DNA of 25,987 bases from Wenzhouxiangella sp. (GCA_007127425.1 SKZJ01000186.1:1-25987); one strand, 5' to 3'. Shown: positions 1-9,784, counted from the first letter of the stretch. Made by a program: numbers and translations. Notes: generated from the letters alone by a model not told the origin.

Positions 1-347
1 AACGGCAGGAAGGACAGCCAGCGCGGTGCAAAGCGCACTTCCAGCGCCGCTTCCGGCCCATCCGGGTCGACGCGTCTGGCCACACCGTTCGCTTCGGCAT
101 AACTGCCGTCCTCGCGGCGGCAACGGTTCGTCACGTCGATCCGGCCGTCGTCACGTAGCCGGTAATCGGCTGACACATCCGACTCGCACTGGCGCTGAAA
201 GCGATTGGGCAGGCGCACGATCTCGTACCAGCGCCCCTGGTATCGCTCCAGATCGACCTGGTCCACCAGGTCCAGACCGGCATGTGAACTACCCATACCG
301 AGCAGCATGAGTGCCATAGCGGCGACAGTCAACGTGCAAGACTTCAT
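1..347 (-). CDS. blc: Lipocalin family protein (Blc-like), 3' part cut by window edge
   Basis: The first 115 residues of a bacterial lipocalin are visible; the gene runs off the left edge. Bacterial lipocalins such as Blc bind lipids or lysophospholipids in the envelope. Residues 1-23 form a signal peptide (MKSC start, hydrophobic core, SHA cleavage motif), followed by the lipocalin hallmark around residues 34-45 (LERYQGRWYEIVRLP, with the invariant G-x-W) and a Cys at 54. There is no lipobox Cys at the cleavage site, so unlike E. coli Blc this looks like a soluble periplasmic form rather than a lipoprotein. It starts 38 bp downstream of the stop of the Mur-ligase gene on the same strand and may be the last gene of that operon. 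No strong Shine-Dalgarno is visible before the ATG. The symbol is by family resemblance only. Confidence 0.85.
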   Translation of the reverse strand, partial: MKSCTLTVAAMALMLLGMGSSHAGLDLVDQVDLERYQGRWYEIVRLPNRFQRQCESDVSADYRLRDDGRIDVTNRCRREDGSYAEANGVARRVDPDGPEAALEVRFAPRWLSFLP

Positions 348-385
348 GCCACTGATTCTGCCAGAGTCAGCGTGAACAGGGGGAT

Positions 386-2887
386 TCAGACCGCCCCCTG
401 ACCGGATGCTCGATCCCTGAGCAGACGGTAGATCCTGCGCTTGTTCTTCTTGCCGGCGACGATGACCACCAGGTCGCCGGGTCGCGCCATCGCCAGCGTT
501 TGTTCGATCGACTGCATTTCCTCGTCGCATACCGTGATCAGCTCGTCACTGACCCCGGCCCTCGTCAGGCCCGCATGCAGATGACGTGCGACCTCTCCTG
601 GCTGCCGCTGGTAAAGAAACGTGAAGCCCTTGCAGACGTAATGGTCGAAGGCACCGGCCGCCGCCGCGCCCATGCGCTGGATAAAGGCGTCGGAGTTGGC
701 TGCCGAGCAGGAGAAATTGAGAATGCGCCGCCCCTCGACCGGCGTGCGACGCACGAATTCCACGAGGTGGGCCAGCCCGTCCGGGTTGTGCGCATAGTCG
801 ATGACGAGATCGTAGGGCAGCCCCTCGATGCGGTTGAGGCGACCGAAGTGGGTCTCGAACGAGGTATCAAGGTCGCGCAAACCGGTGGCGATCACTTCCG
901 TCGACACGCCCATGAAGTGCGCGGCCAACACCGCATGCAGTGCGTTGCTGACGTTGTGGACGGCGTGCCCATCGTGGCAGACGGGCACGTCGGCCACCGC
1001 GATCACTGGAACAACACGGCCATTGTCATGTACGACCAGCCAGTCACGCCCCTCGAAGGGTTCGACCAGCGCCAGTGCAACACCCTCCTCGACCAGCCCG
1101 GCCAGCTCGGCTGCCGGCTGCAGACGTGAAACCAGACCGACCCGACGCCCGCGCAGGGCAGCCAGCATGTCCAGGCAATGCCCGTTGTCGGCATTGAGCA
1201 CCACCACATCGTCGGAAGCCTCCAGGATGCTGCGCTTGATGCGCGCCATTTCCTCGACTGAGCCAATGGCCAGCTCATCGTCGAGGTGGTCTTCGCTGAC
1301 GTTGAGGCAAATGCCGACGCGACAATGCTCGAAGCCCAGCCCGGTGCTGCCGGCACTGCCGCGGGTGGACTCGAGCACGGCCAGTTCGGTTTCCGGATGG
1401 TCCAGCACCCCCAGGTGCCCGATCAGGTGTCCATCCTCGGTGTCCGAGATTTCGTTGGCACCGATGAAGGAGCCGTCGGAGCAGGCCAGAGAGGAGCGCT
1501 TGCCGTCGTGCTGCATGATCCAGTGCAGCATTCTCGCCGTGGTGGTCTTGCCGTTGGTTCCGGTGATCGCAATCACCGGCACACGGGAGCGCTCGGGCTC
1601 CGGGAAGAGCCAGTCGACGAAGGCTGCGGCCAGGGCATGCAGGCGCCGATCATCGGTGGCCAGATACCGATCCAGCCGCGGCGCCAGGTCGACATCGACG
1701 ACCGCGCCACCGCTGTCGGCCAGCGAACAATCGATATCGCGGGCGACGATCTGCACGGCCAGCAGACCGACATCAAGTTTAGTGGCCAGGCGCTCGGCCA
1801 GTGCCCTGATCGAGTGGTGGACCTGCTGTACATCGAACGCGGTAAAATCCCGGTCGGCCTCGTCGGGCCCGCGCAAGGCGGCCAGGCATCGCCCGCCTCC
1901 CACCAGCACCAGCCACTGCCTGCCCGGCACGAACGGTTCGATCAGCGCCTGGTCGCTGTAGCGCAGTACTGAACGGGCGGCTGCACGAACCGCGTCCTCG
2001 CTCTCAACGGCCAGAGTGGTCGCGCGGCCCGACAAATTACTGACAGGCCGCACGGCCACGGGCTGGCCGATGCGACGAAAGGCACGTGCCGCGCGCGATT
2101 CGCTCAGACACCAGCCGGCCTCTGGATGACGGGCAGGCAGCGGCACATCCAGGGATGCCAGGGCACGCAGGCGTGCCTCGCGATTGCGCACCAGGCCGAA
2201 CATCGGCTCGGAGCGGCTGACGCAAAAAGTGCCGTCGACGGTATGCTGCCGGCTTCCCTGCCCCAGGCGCAGCAGCGAATGAGCACGCAGGCGGAAATCA
2301 CCGTGGATCGGCTCGGACGGTGATCGGTCCATGCGCAGTCGCGGGATGCCGCGATCGCGCGCGGCATCGATGATGGCAAGCGTATCGGCCGGGGTGGCCA
2401 GCGGAGCATGTTCACGCACGAAGGCATCCAGCTCTTCATCCAGCCAGCGGCGCAGCGTCCCGTCAATGCCGGCAGGCTCCCCGGCCCCGGCAACGAGCAG
2501 GTGCCCTACCCATTCGGCCGCCAGCTCGGCGGCGGCGTGGCCGCTGTCGGGATGGTCGTACTCAAACCAGGGCCGGGTCTGACCGTCCAGTTCGCAGCCG
2601 TCGATAGCGAACCGGCTCACACGGTGACCGGCGGCCCGCTGGATCGCCAGTGCCAGCCTCGCAAACCACTGCCCCGCCCGGTCCTCGCTGCGGACCATGG
2701 CCGGAGGCGTGTCGGTGGGTACCGGGCCGATCGCCGATTCAAGTCTTTCGAATGCGCGGAGCCGTTCGGACTGCCCCCGGTCCAGGGCCTGCCTTTCGGT
2801 CTCGTCCAGACCAAGGTGGTAATGATGAAGCGGACAGGGTCCCAGCCGGTTGTAGCCGGAATACATGAATGTTCGAACGATGTTCAT
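386..2887 (-). CDS. Cyanophycin-synthetase-like ATP-grasp/Mur ligase fusion protein
   Basis: This 833-residue protein has the domain order of CphA, the enzyme that polymerises Asp and Arg into cyanophycin: an N-terminal region with the AIQRAAGH segment (residues 81-88), an ATP-grasp region (about 200-430) and a C-terminal Mur-ligase half (about 437-833). The Mur half looks intact: P-loop GTNGKTTT at 443-450, an LESTRG segment, NVSEDHLD and DYAHNPDG. The ATP-grasp half aligns with CphA (LLRLGQG near 205, LIEPFVPGRQWLVLVGG near 315-331) but the usual KP-(D)GN nucleotide-binding Lys is Arg (VRPV, 279-282), and the metal-binding E-x-N of the GGG-EVNAAPG motif reads DVD (GGAVVDVDLAPR). It may therefore be a CphA paralogue that has lost one ligase activity or changed substrate. 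It lies 16 bp after a methyltransferase gene. No cyanophycinase is present in the window, so cyanophycin production is not shown. Confidence 0.8.
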   Translation of the reverse strand: MNIVRTFMYSGYNRLGPCPLHHYHLGLDETERQALDRGQSERLRAFERLESAIGPVPTDTPPAMVRSEDRAGQWFARLALAIQRAAGHRVSRFAIDGCELDGQTRPWFEYDHPDSGHAAAELAAEWVGHLLVAGAGEPAGIDGTLRRWLDEELDAFVREHAPLATPADTLAIIDAARDRGIPRLRMDRSPSEPIHGDFRLRAHSLLRLGQGSRQHTVDGTFCVSRSEPMFGLVRNREARLRALASLDVPLPARHPEAGWCLSESRAARAFRRIGQPVAVRPVSNLSGRATTLAVESEDAVRAAARSVLRYSDQALIEPFVPGRQWLVLVGGGRCLAALRGPDEADRDFTAFDVQQVHHSIRALAERLATKLDVGLLAVQIVARDIDCSLADSGGAVVDVDLAPRLDRYLATDDRRLHALAAAFVDWLFPEPERSRVPVIAITGTNGKTTTARMLHWIMQHDGKRSSLACSDGSFIGANEISDTEDGHLIGHLGVLDHPETELAVLESTRGSAGSTGLGFEHCRVGICLNVSEDHLDDELAIGSVEEMARIKRSILEASDDVVVLNADNGHCLDMLAALRGRRVGLVSRLQPAAELAGLVEEGVALALVEPFEGRDWLVVHDNGRVVPVIAVADVPVCHDGHAVHNVSNALHAVLAAHFMGVSTEVIATGLRDLDTSFETHFGRLNRIEGLPYDLVIDYAHNPDGLAHLVEFVRRTPVEGRRILNFSCSAANSDAFIQRMGAAAAGAFDHYVCKGFTFLYQRQPGEVARHLHAGLTRAGVSDELITVCDEEMQSIEQTLAMARPGDLVVIVAGKKNKRRIYRLLRDRASGQGAV

Positions 2888-2903
2888 GCCCGGGCGCCGA
2901 CGT

Positions 2904-3662
2904 TCAGACCGGTTTGCGGGCAGTGGCGACCAGCAACTCCCAGTGCATGGCGATACCGTCCTTACCGAGTGATCTCATACCCAGTATCTGCTCGATGCCG
3001 TCAATAATCTGCTCGTCGTCGGCACGGTCCATGCCGAACAGGCCACGCGTGAAGGTCGCCATGGCGGTCAGGTCGGGAAATCGCCACTCCAGTGGTACGG
3101 ACTCAAGGGAAACGTCGACCATGCCGACGCTTTCCAGCAGGCCGATCAGGCCGTCATCAAAAAACCGGCCGTCATGTCCCTGGCTGTTGTGGGCATCGAC
3201 GAAACCGTTGAGAAAACGGGCCGGCGCGCTGTCGGCGCCAACCTCGGCAATGCCCAGCCGCCCGCCGGGCTTCAGCAAACGATGGAATTCGGCAAAAATG
3301 GCCGGCAGCCGGGGCTCGTGATGCAGTCCGGCCAGGCTGACAACTGCGTCTGCTGCGGCATCGGGCAGATCGATGTCGTCAAGCGGGACTTGAAGTCGGT
3401 CGATGCCATGCCGACCGGGACAGCGCCGAAAGAACTCGCCGACCGGATCCACCGCGATATAGCGGACGCCAGGCGACAAGTATTCAGCGAGGTAGCCACC
3501 ACCAGCCGGCGCGTCGACCAGTACATCTCCGGCCTGAACACCAAGCTGCCGCGGCAACAACCGCAACTCCTCCGCTCTTGCTTCCGGCCAATCCCGCATG
3601 GCGCGATGGTAACGGTCACCGCGCTCGGAAAAGATCTCCTCGTAGCTGTCAATCTTCTGCAT
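2904..3662 (-). CDS. Class I SAM-dependent methyltransferase
   Basis: This 252-residue protein has a Rossmann-type methyltransferase core: glycine-rich motif I (VLVDAPAGGGYL, residues 47-58), the acidic residue of motif II (AVDP, D72), a post-I region with DDIDLPDAAADAVVSLAGLHH and a PGG turn (LLKPGGRLGIAEV). The motif I is unusual in having DAPAGGG rather than DxGxGxG. It resembles ubiE/type-11 methyltransferases in layout, but the substrate cannot be read from the sequence. The gene lies between lysS (35 bp upstream) and the cyanophycin-synthetase-like gene (16 bp downstream), all on the same strand. This suggests co-transcription and possibly modification of the product or substrate of that ligase, which is inference. 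The ATG at 3662 gives a natural N-terminus but has only a weak ribosome binding site. Confidence 0.85.
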   Translation of the reverse strand: MQKIDSYEEIFSERGDRYHRAMRDWPEARAEELRLLPRQLGVQAGDVLVDAPAGGGYLAEYLSPGVRYIAVDPVGEFFRRCPGRHGIDRLQVPLDDIDLPDAAADAVVSLAGLHHEPRLPAIFAEFHRLLKPGGRLGIAEVGADSAPARFLNGFVDAHNSQGHDGRFFDDGLIGLLESVGMVDVSLESVPLEWRFPDLTAMATFTRGLFGMDRADDEQIIDGIEQILGMRSLGKDGIAMHWELLVATARKPV

Positions 3663-3697
3663 GGTTGCAACCCGAGTCCATTGGCAATGTCCGGCCG

Positions 3698-5227
<1,530 letters not shown>

Positions 5228-5255
5228 CTAAAGATTCTCGGTCAAATAATTCGGT

Positions 5256-5396
5256 CCACAGATGAACACAGATAGACACAGATCGAAACCATTTCCGTCC
5301 ACCTGCTGCCTTGAGCCACTCTCAACGCGAATGGTCAACTGCAACGTTCAATATCAAAAACCATTTTGCTGTGTATATCTCTGTGTTCATCTGTGG
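5256..5396. repeat. Inverted repeat pair in the prfB-lysS spacer
   Basis: The arm at 5256-5283 begins CCACAGATGAACACAGAT and continues with a second ACACAGAT unit. The arm at 5369-5396 is its inverse: its reverse complement also begins CCACAGATGAACACAGA, so 17 bp match perfectly. Each arm is itself built of a short CACAGAT-like unit. The 85-bp centre has no ORF. Sequences of the ATCTGTGTTCATCTGTGG type recur in intergenic regions of many bacterial genomes, so this is probably a dispersed palindromic repeat rather than a gene-specific regulator. In the prfB-lysS transcript the arms could pair as a long hairpin. Confidence 0.75.
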
Positions 5397-5407
5397 ATGT
5401 GGACACT

Positions 5408-6506
5408 TTATTCCAATCCAGCCTGGAGCTGGGCGGCGGCGAATTCATCGAGATCGCCGTCGAGCACTTTCTGGGTGTCGGAGCGTTCGATGCCGGTGCG
5501 CAGGTCCTTGATGCGAGACTGGTCGAGCACGTAATTGCGGATCTGGCTGCCCCAGCCGATATCGGCCTTTTCGTCCTCGGCCGCCTGTGCCTTTTCCTGC
5601 TGCTTTTGCAGTTCCAGCTCATAGAGCTTGGCACGCAGCTGCTTCATCGCCCGATCCTTGTTCTTGTGCTGTGAACGGTCGGTCTGACACTGCACGACGG
5701 TGCCGGTCGGTTCGTGCGTGATGCGCACGGCCGACTCGGTGCGGTTGACGTGCTGACCGCCAGCACCCGAGGCCCGGTAGACGTCGATGCGCAGATCCGA
5801 GGGATCGACCTCGATCTCGATGCTGTCGTCGATCTCGGGGGAGACGAACACGCTGGCAAATGAGGTATGCCGGCGGTTGCCCGAGTCGAACGGCGACTTG
5901 CGCACCAGCCGATGCACACCGGACTCCGTGCGACACCAGCCGAAGGCATAGTCGCCTTCCACGCGCACCGTTGCACTCTTGATGCCGGCGACATCACCCT
6001 CGGACACCTCGATCAGCTCGGCTTTCCAGCCACGGCGCTCGGCCCAGCGCAGATACATGCGCAGCAGCATTTCGGCCCAGTCCTGGGCCTCGGTGCCGCC
6101 GGATCCGGCCTGGATATCGATGAAGCACGGCCGGTTGTCCATCTCGCCGGAGAACATGCGCTGGAACTCCAGCTCGTCAACCTGCTTCTCCAGGTTCTCG
6201 AGATCGGCACCGACGCTATCGAGTGTCTCCTCGTCCTCTTCGGCCAGGGCCAGCTCCAACAGGTCGGCGGCATCACTCACGCCGTCGATCACTGCCTTCT
6301 GAGCGCTGACCGAGCGATCCAGGTCGGAACGTTCCTTGCCCAGCCCCTGAGCGTGGTCGGGATCATTCCAGACGTCGGGGTCTTCGAGTTCCCGGGTTAC
6401 CTCTTCGAGTCGTTCTACTTTGCCATCGTAGTCAAAGATACCCCCTAAGCGCTCGAACACGGCGCTCCAGGTCGTCAAGGAGGTTCTTCAGCGAAGTCTG
6501 TTCCAT
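5408..6506 (-). CDS. prfB: Peptide chain release factor 2 (programmed +1 frameshift)
   Basis: RF2 recognises UGA and UAA stop codons and triggers peptide release. The gene is in two frames. The ATG at 6506-6504 opens a 24-codon segment ([13 protein letters not shown]...RGYL) that ends in an in-frame TGA (6434-6432). Skipping one T lets translation continue as [12 protein letters not shown] to the TAA at 5408, giving 365 residues, the same as E. coli RF2. The body shows the SPF anticodon-like tripeptide (RKSPFDSG), the catalytic GGQ loop ([17 protein letters not shown]) and the [14 protein letters not shown] segment. An annotation starting at 6478 in the second frame alone would be wrong. It probably heads a prfB-lysS transcription unit and is divergent from the 6687 gene. 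Confidence 0.97.
6431..6446 (-). promoter_or_regulatory. prfB programmed +1 frameshift site
   Basis: On the minus strand the sequence reads AGGGGG-TAT-CTT-TGA-C. This is the classical RF2 autoregulatory signal: an internal Shine-Dalgarno-like AGGGGG three bases before the slippery CUU, followed by the poorly terminated UGA C. When RF2 is scarce the ribosome slips +1 on CUU and makes full-length RF2. All elements match the E. coli site. Confidence 0.97.
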
Positions 6507-6540
6507 CTTGTTCTTCCCAGTCGATTGGCGAAAGATGCGC

Positions 6541-6546
6541 ATTGTA
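6541..6546 (-). promoter_or_regulatory. Possible -10 box for prfB
   Basis: The minus strand has TACAAT here, 5 of 6 bases of the sigma-70 -10 consensus, about 35 bp upstream of the prfB ATG. No convincing -35 hexamer is seen 16-18 bp upstream. The call rests on position and one box only. Confidence 0.3.
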
Positions 6547-6686
6547 CAGATTCCTGGCCTATGACCGCCAGAAATCACCGGATTACAAAATTTTCCCCGC
6601 TTGGGCCAACCTTCGATCCCACCCCACGCCCTTGAAAACTTGCTACAGTTAAGCCCGCTTGCAACTCATTCTGGAGGACTGTCCCG

Positions 6687-7124
6687 ATGTCCGCATACTG
6701 GGTCCTGGTAGCCGATTCGGCCAAGGCACGCATCTTTTCCCGCAACAAGAAATTCAGCCCACTGGTGGAGCTGGAAACCCTGGTTCATCCGGAGTCACGC
6801 CTGCATCGACAGGACCTGGTGACCGATCGGCCCGGTCTGGTTCACGAATCGCGCACGCCCGGCGAAAGTTCCAATGAAGAACCGACCGACCCCAAGGTCA
6901 CCGAAGCCCAGGTGTTCGCTCGCGATATTGCCCATCGCCTGCGCGAAGGCCGCCTGAACGGTGACTACTCGGCACTCGTTCTGGTGGCCGACCCGAGATT
7001 TCTTGGAATCCTGCGCAAGTGCATGGACGAGGATACCCGCCGCGCCATCGACCACGAGGTCGCCAAGAACGTCACCCGCGAAGATATCGACCGCATTACC
7101 CGCACGCTCGACAATTCATACTGA
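6687..7124 (+). CDS. Host attachment protein family (bacterial eRF1-like, baeRF)
   Basis: This 145-residue protein matches the 'Host_attach' family (PF10116). It has an N-terminal WVLVADSAKARIFSRNK strand-helix, an acidic variable linker around residues 50-70, and the conserved C-terminal block FARDIAHRLREGRLNGDYSALVLVADPRFLGILRKCMD. The family was named from a role of an Agrobacterium member in attachment to plant cells. It has since been grouped with bacterial relatives of archaeo-eukaryotic eRF1-type release factors; the biochemical role is unknown. There is no signal peptide, so it is cytoplasmic. The start has a good ribosome binding site (GGAGGA). It is divergent from prfB across 180 bp, and its 3' end overlaps the convergent recJ stop by 9 bp. 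Confidence 0.85.
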   Translation: MSAYWVLVADSAKARIFSRNKKFSPLVELETLVHPESRLHRQDLVTDRPGLVHESRTPGESSNEEPTDPKVTEAQVFARDIAHRLREGRLNGDYSALVLVADPRFLGILRKCMDEDTRRAIDHEVAKNVTREDIDRITRTLDNSY

Positions 7125-8876
7125 CCCCGACCGGCTCGGCGGCGGGGGCTCCCCGGCTGCTCCGCCGTCGTCGACCAGGTGGCGGATGTTGAGTTGCGGC
7201 GTGACCCGGCCCTGCCAGCGGTTGACCTCCAGGCTATAGACCACGTGCAGTGGATCGGGCAGGTCCCGGTGGCACAAGTGACCGGCGCGAAAGGCAATGG
7301 CATCGATGGCCGGCCCGCGCTCAGTCGGCGACAGCCTGAGCTTGAGATGCTTCTCGCCGACCACGCGTCGCTCCACTACGCGGAATGCACCGTCGAACAG
7401 CGGCTCCGGCCAGCCCTGCCCCCACGGCCCGGCATCGGCCAGTGCCTGCGCCGTTTCAAGCGACAGTTCTGCCGCACTCAACTCCCCATCTGTTCGAACA
7501 TATTCATCTTCAAACTCAATAGCTTGAATATGTTTATTAAATCTATTTCTAAACTCTTCAAAACGGCTCCTGTCGATGGTCAGACCGGCCGCGCGCGCGT
7601 GCCCCCCGAATCGCCTGATCAGGCCCGGCTGCCGGGCATCGATGTCGACCAGCAGGTCGCGCAAGTGCAGCCCGTCGGGCCCACGCCCGGATCCTTTCAG
7701 TTCGCTACCGCCGTTCTCGGCCGGCGCAAAGGCGAATACCGGTCGCTGCAGGCGCTCCATCAGGCGCCCGGCCACCAGTCCGACCACGCCCTGATGCCAT
7801 TGCGGGTCGAACACACATAGTCCCGGCAACTCCCCGTCGAGGCCTTCGGCCAGCTCCTGCGCCTGGCGCTCGGCCATCTCCTGCATTTCCTGCTGAAGAC
7901 TCTGACGATCACGGTTGAGGGTATCGAGCTCGCCGGCCAGTTCACGTGCACTGGACTCGCGGGTCGCGAGGAGACAGCGTACGCCTACGCCCATGTCATC
8001 GAGTCGCCCGGCGGCGTTGAGGCGCGGAGCGGCGGCAAAGCCGAGATCGGCCGCCTGGACGTGGCGCAGGTTGCGGCCGGCCACTTCCAGCAGGGCCCGC
8101 AACCCCGGCAGGCATTGTCCGGCGCGAATGCGCGCAAGCCCATGGTGAACCAGCCTGCGGTTGTTCTCGTCCAGCGGCACCAGGTCGGCCACGGTACCGA
8201 GGGCGACCAGGTCCAGCCACTGGTCCAGGCGCGGTTCACGCCCGTTGCGAAAATGTCCGGCGTCGCGCATCCGGGCACGCAGGCCCATGAGCAGGTAGAA
8301 CATCACGCCGACCCCGGCCAGGGCCCCGGACGGGAACTGCTCATCGGCAAGATTCGGATTGATGATCGCATCGGCCGGCGGCAGCGTTTCGCCGGGCAGG
8401 TGATGATCGGTCACGATGACGCGGATACCCAGTTCACGGGCAAGCGCGATGCCGGCGTGGGAGCTGACACCCTGGTCAACGGTGACCAGCACCTCGGGCA
8501 GCGGTGAGGCCAGTTCGCCGACCAGGTCGGTACTCAGACCGTAACCGTGCCGAAAGCGGTCCGGCACCAGCCAGTCGACACGACCGGCACCCAGCGCCCT
8601 GAGACCGTGAACCGCCAGCGCCGTTCCGGTAGCCCCATCGGCATCGAAATCACCGACCACGCAGATGCGCGCGTTGTTCGAGATGGCGCCCATCAGTAGC
8701 TCGCACGCACGATCCATGCCGCCGAGTCGCGGCGGGAGCAGGTGCCGGAGCGAGTAATCCGGCGGTGTCTTCAGGCCACGCATCGCCAGAACCCGAGAGA
8801 CCACCGGATGCAGTCCGGCCAATGCATGCTTCGGCTTCTCCCTACGCCTGATTCGGACCCGGCGGATGGTCACCAC
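7116..8876 (-). CDS. recJ: Single-stranded-DNA-specific exonuclease RecJ
   Basis: RecJ degrades single-stranded DNA 5' to 3' in recombination and mismatch repair. The 586-residue protein carries DHH-family motifs: VVGDFDADGATGTA (residues 73-86, metal-binding Asps), VTVDQG (132-137, usually VTVDNG) and TDHH (156-159), then the DHHA1-type nucleic-acid-binding region (FGGHARAAG) and the C-terminal OB domain with GPWGQGWPEPLFDG. The GTG start overlaps the rpfE stop by 7 bp, implying translational coupling. Residues about 435-465, a linker between conserved blocks, are encoded by a strikingly AT-rich patch (7501-7560, 14 of 60 bases G/C) with AGA, ATT and AAT codons foreign to the rest of the gene. 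The 3' end overlaps the convergent host-attachment gene. Confidence 0.96.
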   Translation of the reverse strand: MVTIRRVRIRRREKPKHALAGLHPVVSRVLAMRGLKTPPDYSLRHLLPPRLGGMDRACELLMGAISNNARICVVGDFDADGATGTALAVHGLRALGAGRVDWLVPDRFRHGYGLSTDLVGELASPLPEVLVTVDQGVSSHAGIALARELGIRVIVTDHHLPGETLPPADAIINPNLADEQFPSGALAGVGVMFYLLMGLRARMRDAGHFRNGREPRLDQWLDLVALGTVADLVPLDENNRRLVHHGLARIRAGQCLPGLRALLEVAGRNLRHVQAADLGFAAAPRLNAAGRLDDMGVGVRCLLATRESSARELAGELDTLNRDRQSLQQEMQEMAERQAQELAEGLDGELPGLCVFDPQWHQGVVGLVAGRLMERLQRPVFAFAPAENGGSELKGSGRGPDGLHLRDLLVDIDARQPGLIRRFGGHARAAGLTIDRSRFEEFRNRFNKHIQAIEFEDEYVRTDGELSAAELSLETAQALADAGPWGQGWPEPLFDGAFRVVERRVVGEKHLKLRLSPTERGPAIDAIAFRAGHLCHRDLPDPLHVVYSLEVNRWQGRVTPQLNIRHLVDDGGAAGEPPPPSRSGSV

Positions 8877-9784
8877 GGCCTCCAGGCTCGCAGCGTGGAC
8901 ATCGACCAGACCCGCTGCTCGCCGGCCAGCTCCAGCACTCGCATTTGCCCGCCGAAACGCAACCGTCGAACCGCCACGGCCAGGTGGGCGGCCAGCCGCT
9001 CCAGGTTGTCATCGGCCGTCGCGGCATGATCGGGCTTCCACTCAACCAGTGAGCCGGGCAACGCGCTCCCCTCTGTGCCTGAGTCGGTGACATCCAGCCC
9101 TGCCCACGCAGCCGCGCCCAGCAACTCCGGGCTGCTGGCACGGATTCGCCGCACGCGCGCGGCAGGAGGTGTTGACGGCAAAGCACCTGCCCCCCAGAAC
9201 CACAGGCTGCCGGGGAGTTCGGGATTCGACTGGCGATGCTGGTGAAGAATCATCTGGGTCTCGTTGAGCAGGCGTCGCCAGTAGAGGGCTTCAGGACCTT
9301 GCGGCCAGACCCGGTCCATGCTCTCGCCCATCAGTTGCCACGGGGGAGTGAAGCGGCAGTCGGGCACTGTGCGCAGCGTCAGGTAACCGCGACCCGAACG
9401 GGTCAGATCCAGCCTCATGCCCTCTTCCGCGAACCGCTCCGCCAGATCGCGGGCAGCGTCCGAGTCGAGTGACAGCGAGGCCTTCGGTTGCAGCCAGACC
9501 GCTCCCAGGTCGGGGGTGAGCCCCACCGGATCGGCCCTTAACCATGGGCCGTTCACATCTTCGGGTCGGTCGAGATGACGGCTCAGCGCTGCCGCTGCAA
9601 AATCCTCATCGAACAGCAGCCGGGAGTGACAGGTTGCTGGATCAATTGCCCGCGACGCGCCACGCTCCAGCAGTCGGCGAACAAGCCGCGGCACCCGGGC
9701 GGCTTCACGCAACATGTCCTGGAGTCCGGGCACCAGGACGATATGACGCTGGTCAGGACTCGTAACGGACCTCGACGATTTCAT
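8870..9784 (-). CDS. rpfE: RpfE-like protein (phosphoglycerate-mutase-related, COG4255-type)
   Basis: This 304-residue protein sits between greA and recJ, exactly where rpfE lies in Xanthomonas. The visible body ([57 protein letters not shown]) agrees with the RpfE/COG4255 family of proteins related to cofactor-independent phosphoglycerate mutases. RpfE was named for an effect on pathogenicity factors in Xanthomonas; its biochemical activity is not established. No signal peptide or membrane segment is seen. The only ATG in a sensible place (9784) makes the gene overlap the greA stop by 32 bp; a later start is possible. The stop overlaps the recJ start. Assignment rests on both sequence pattern and synteny. 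Confidence 0.8.
   Translation of the reverse strand: MKSSRSVTSPDQRHIVLVPGLQDMLREAARVPRLVRRLLERGASRAIDPATCHSRLLFDEDFAAAALSRHLDRPEDVNGPWLRADPVGLTPDLGAVWLQPKASLSLDSDAARDLAERFAEEGMRLDLTRSGRGYLTLRTVPDCRFTPPWQLMGESMDRVWPQGPEALYWRRLLNETQMILHQHRQSNPELPGSLWFWGAGALPSTPPAARVRRIRASSPELLGAAAWAGLDVTDSGTEGSALPGSLVEWKPDHAATADDNLERLAAHLAVAVRRLRFGGQMRVLELAGEQRVWSMSTLRAWRPW

Noticed and set aside
26..310. Plus-strand ORF of 94 codons at the left edge
   Set aside because: Antisense shadow of the lipocalin gene; composition is Arg/Pro/Gly-rich without recognisable motif.
828..1961. Plus-strand ORF of 377 codons
   Set aside because: Lies entirely antisense to the cyanophycin-synthetase-like gene; Ser/Thr/Arg-rich low-complexity translation typical of a GC-rich shadow frame.
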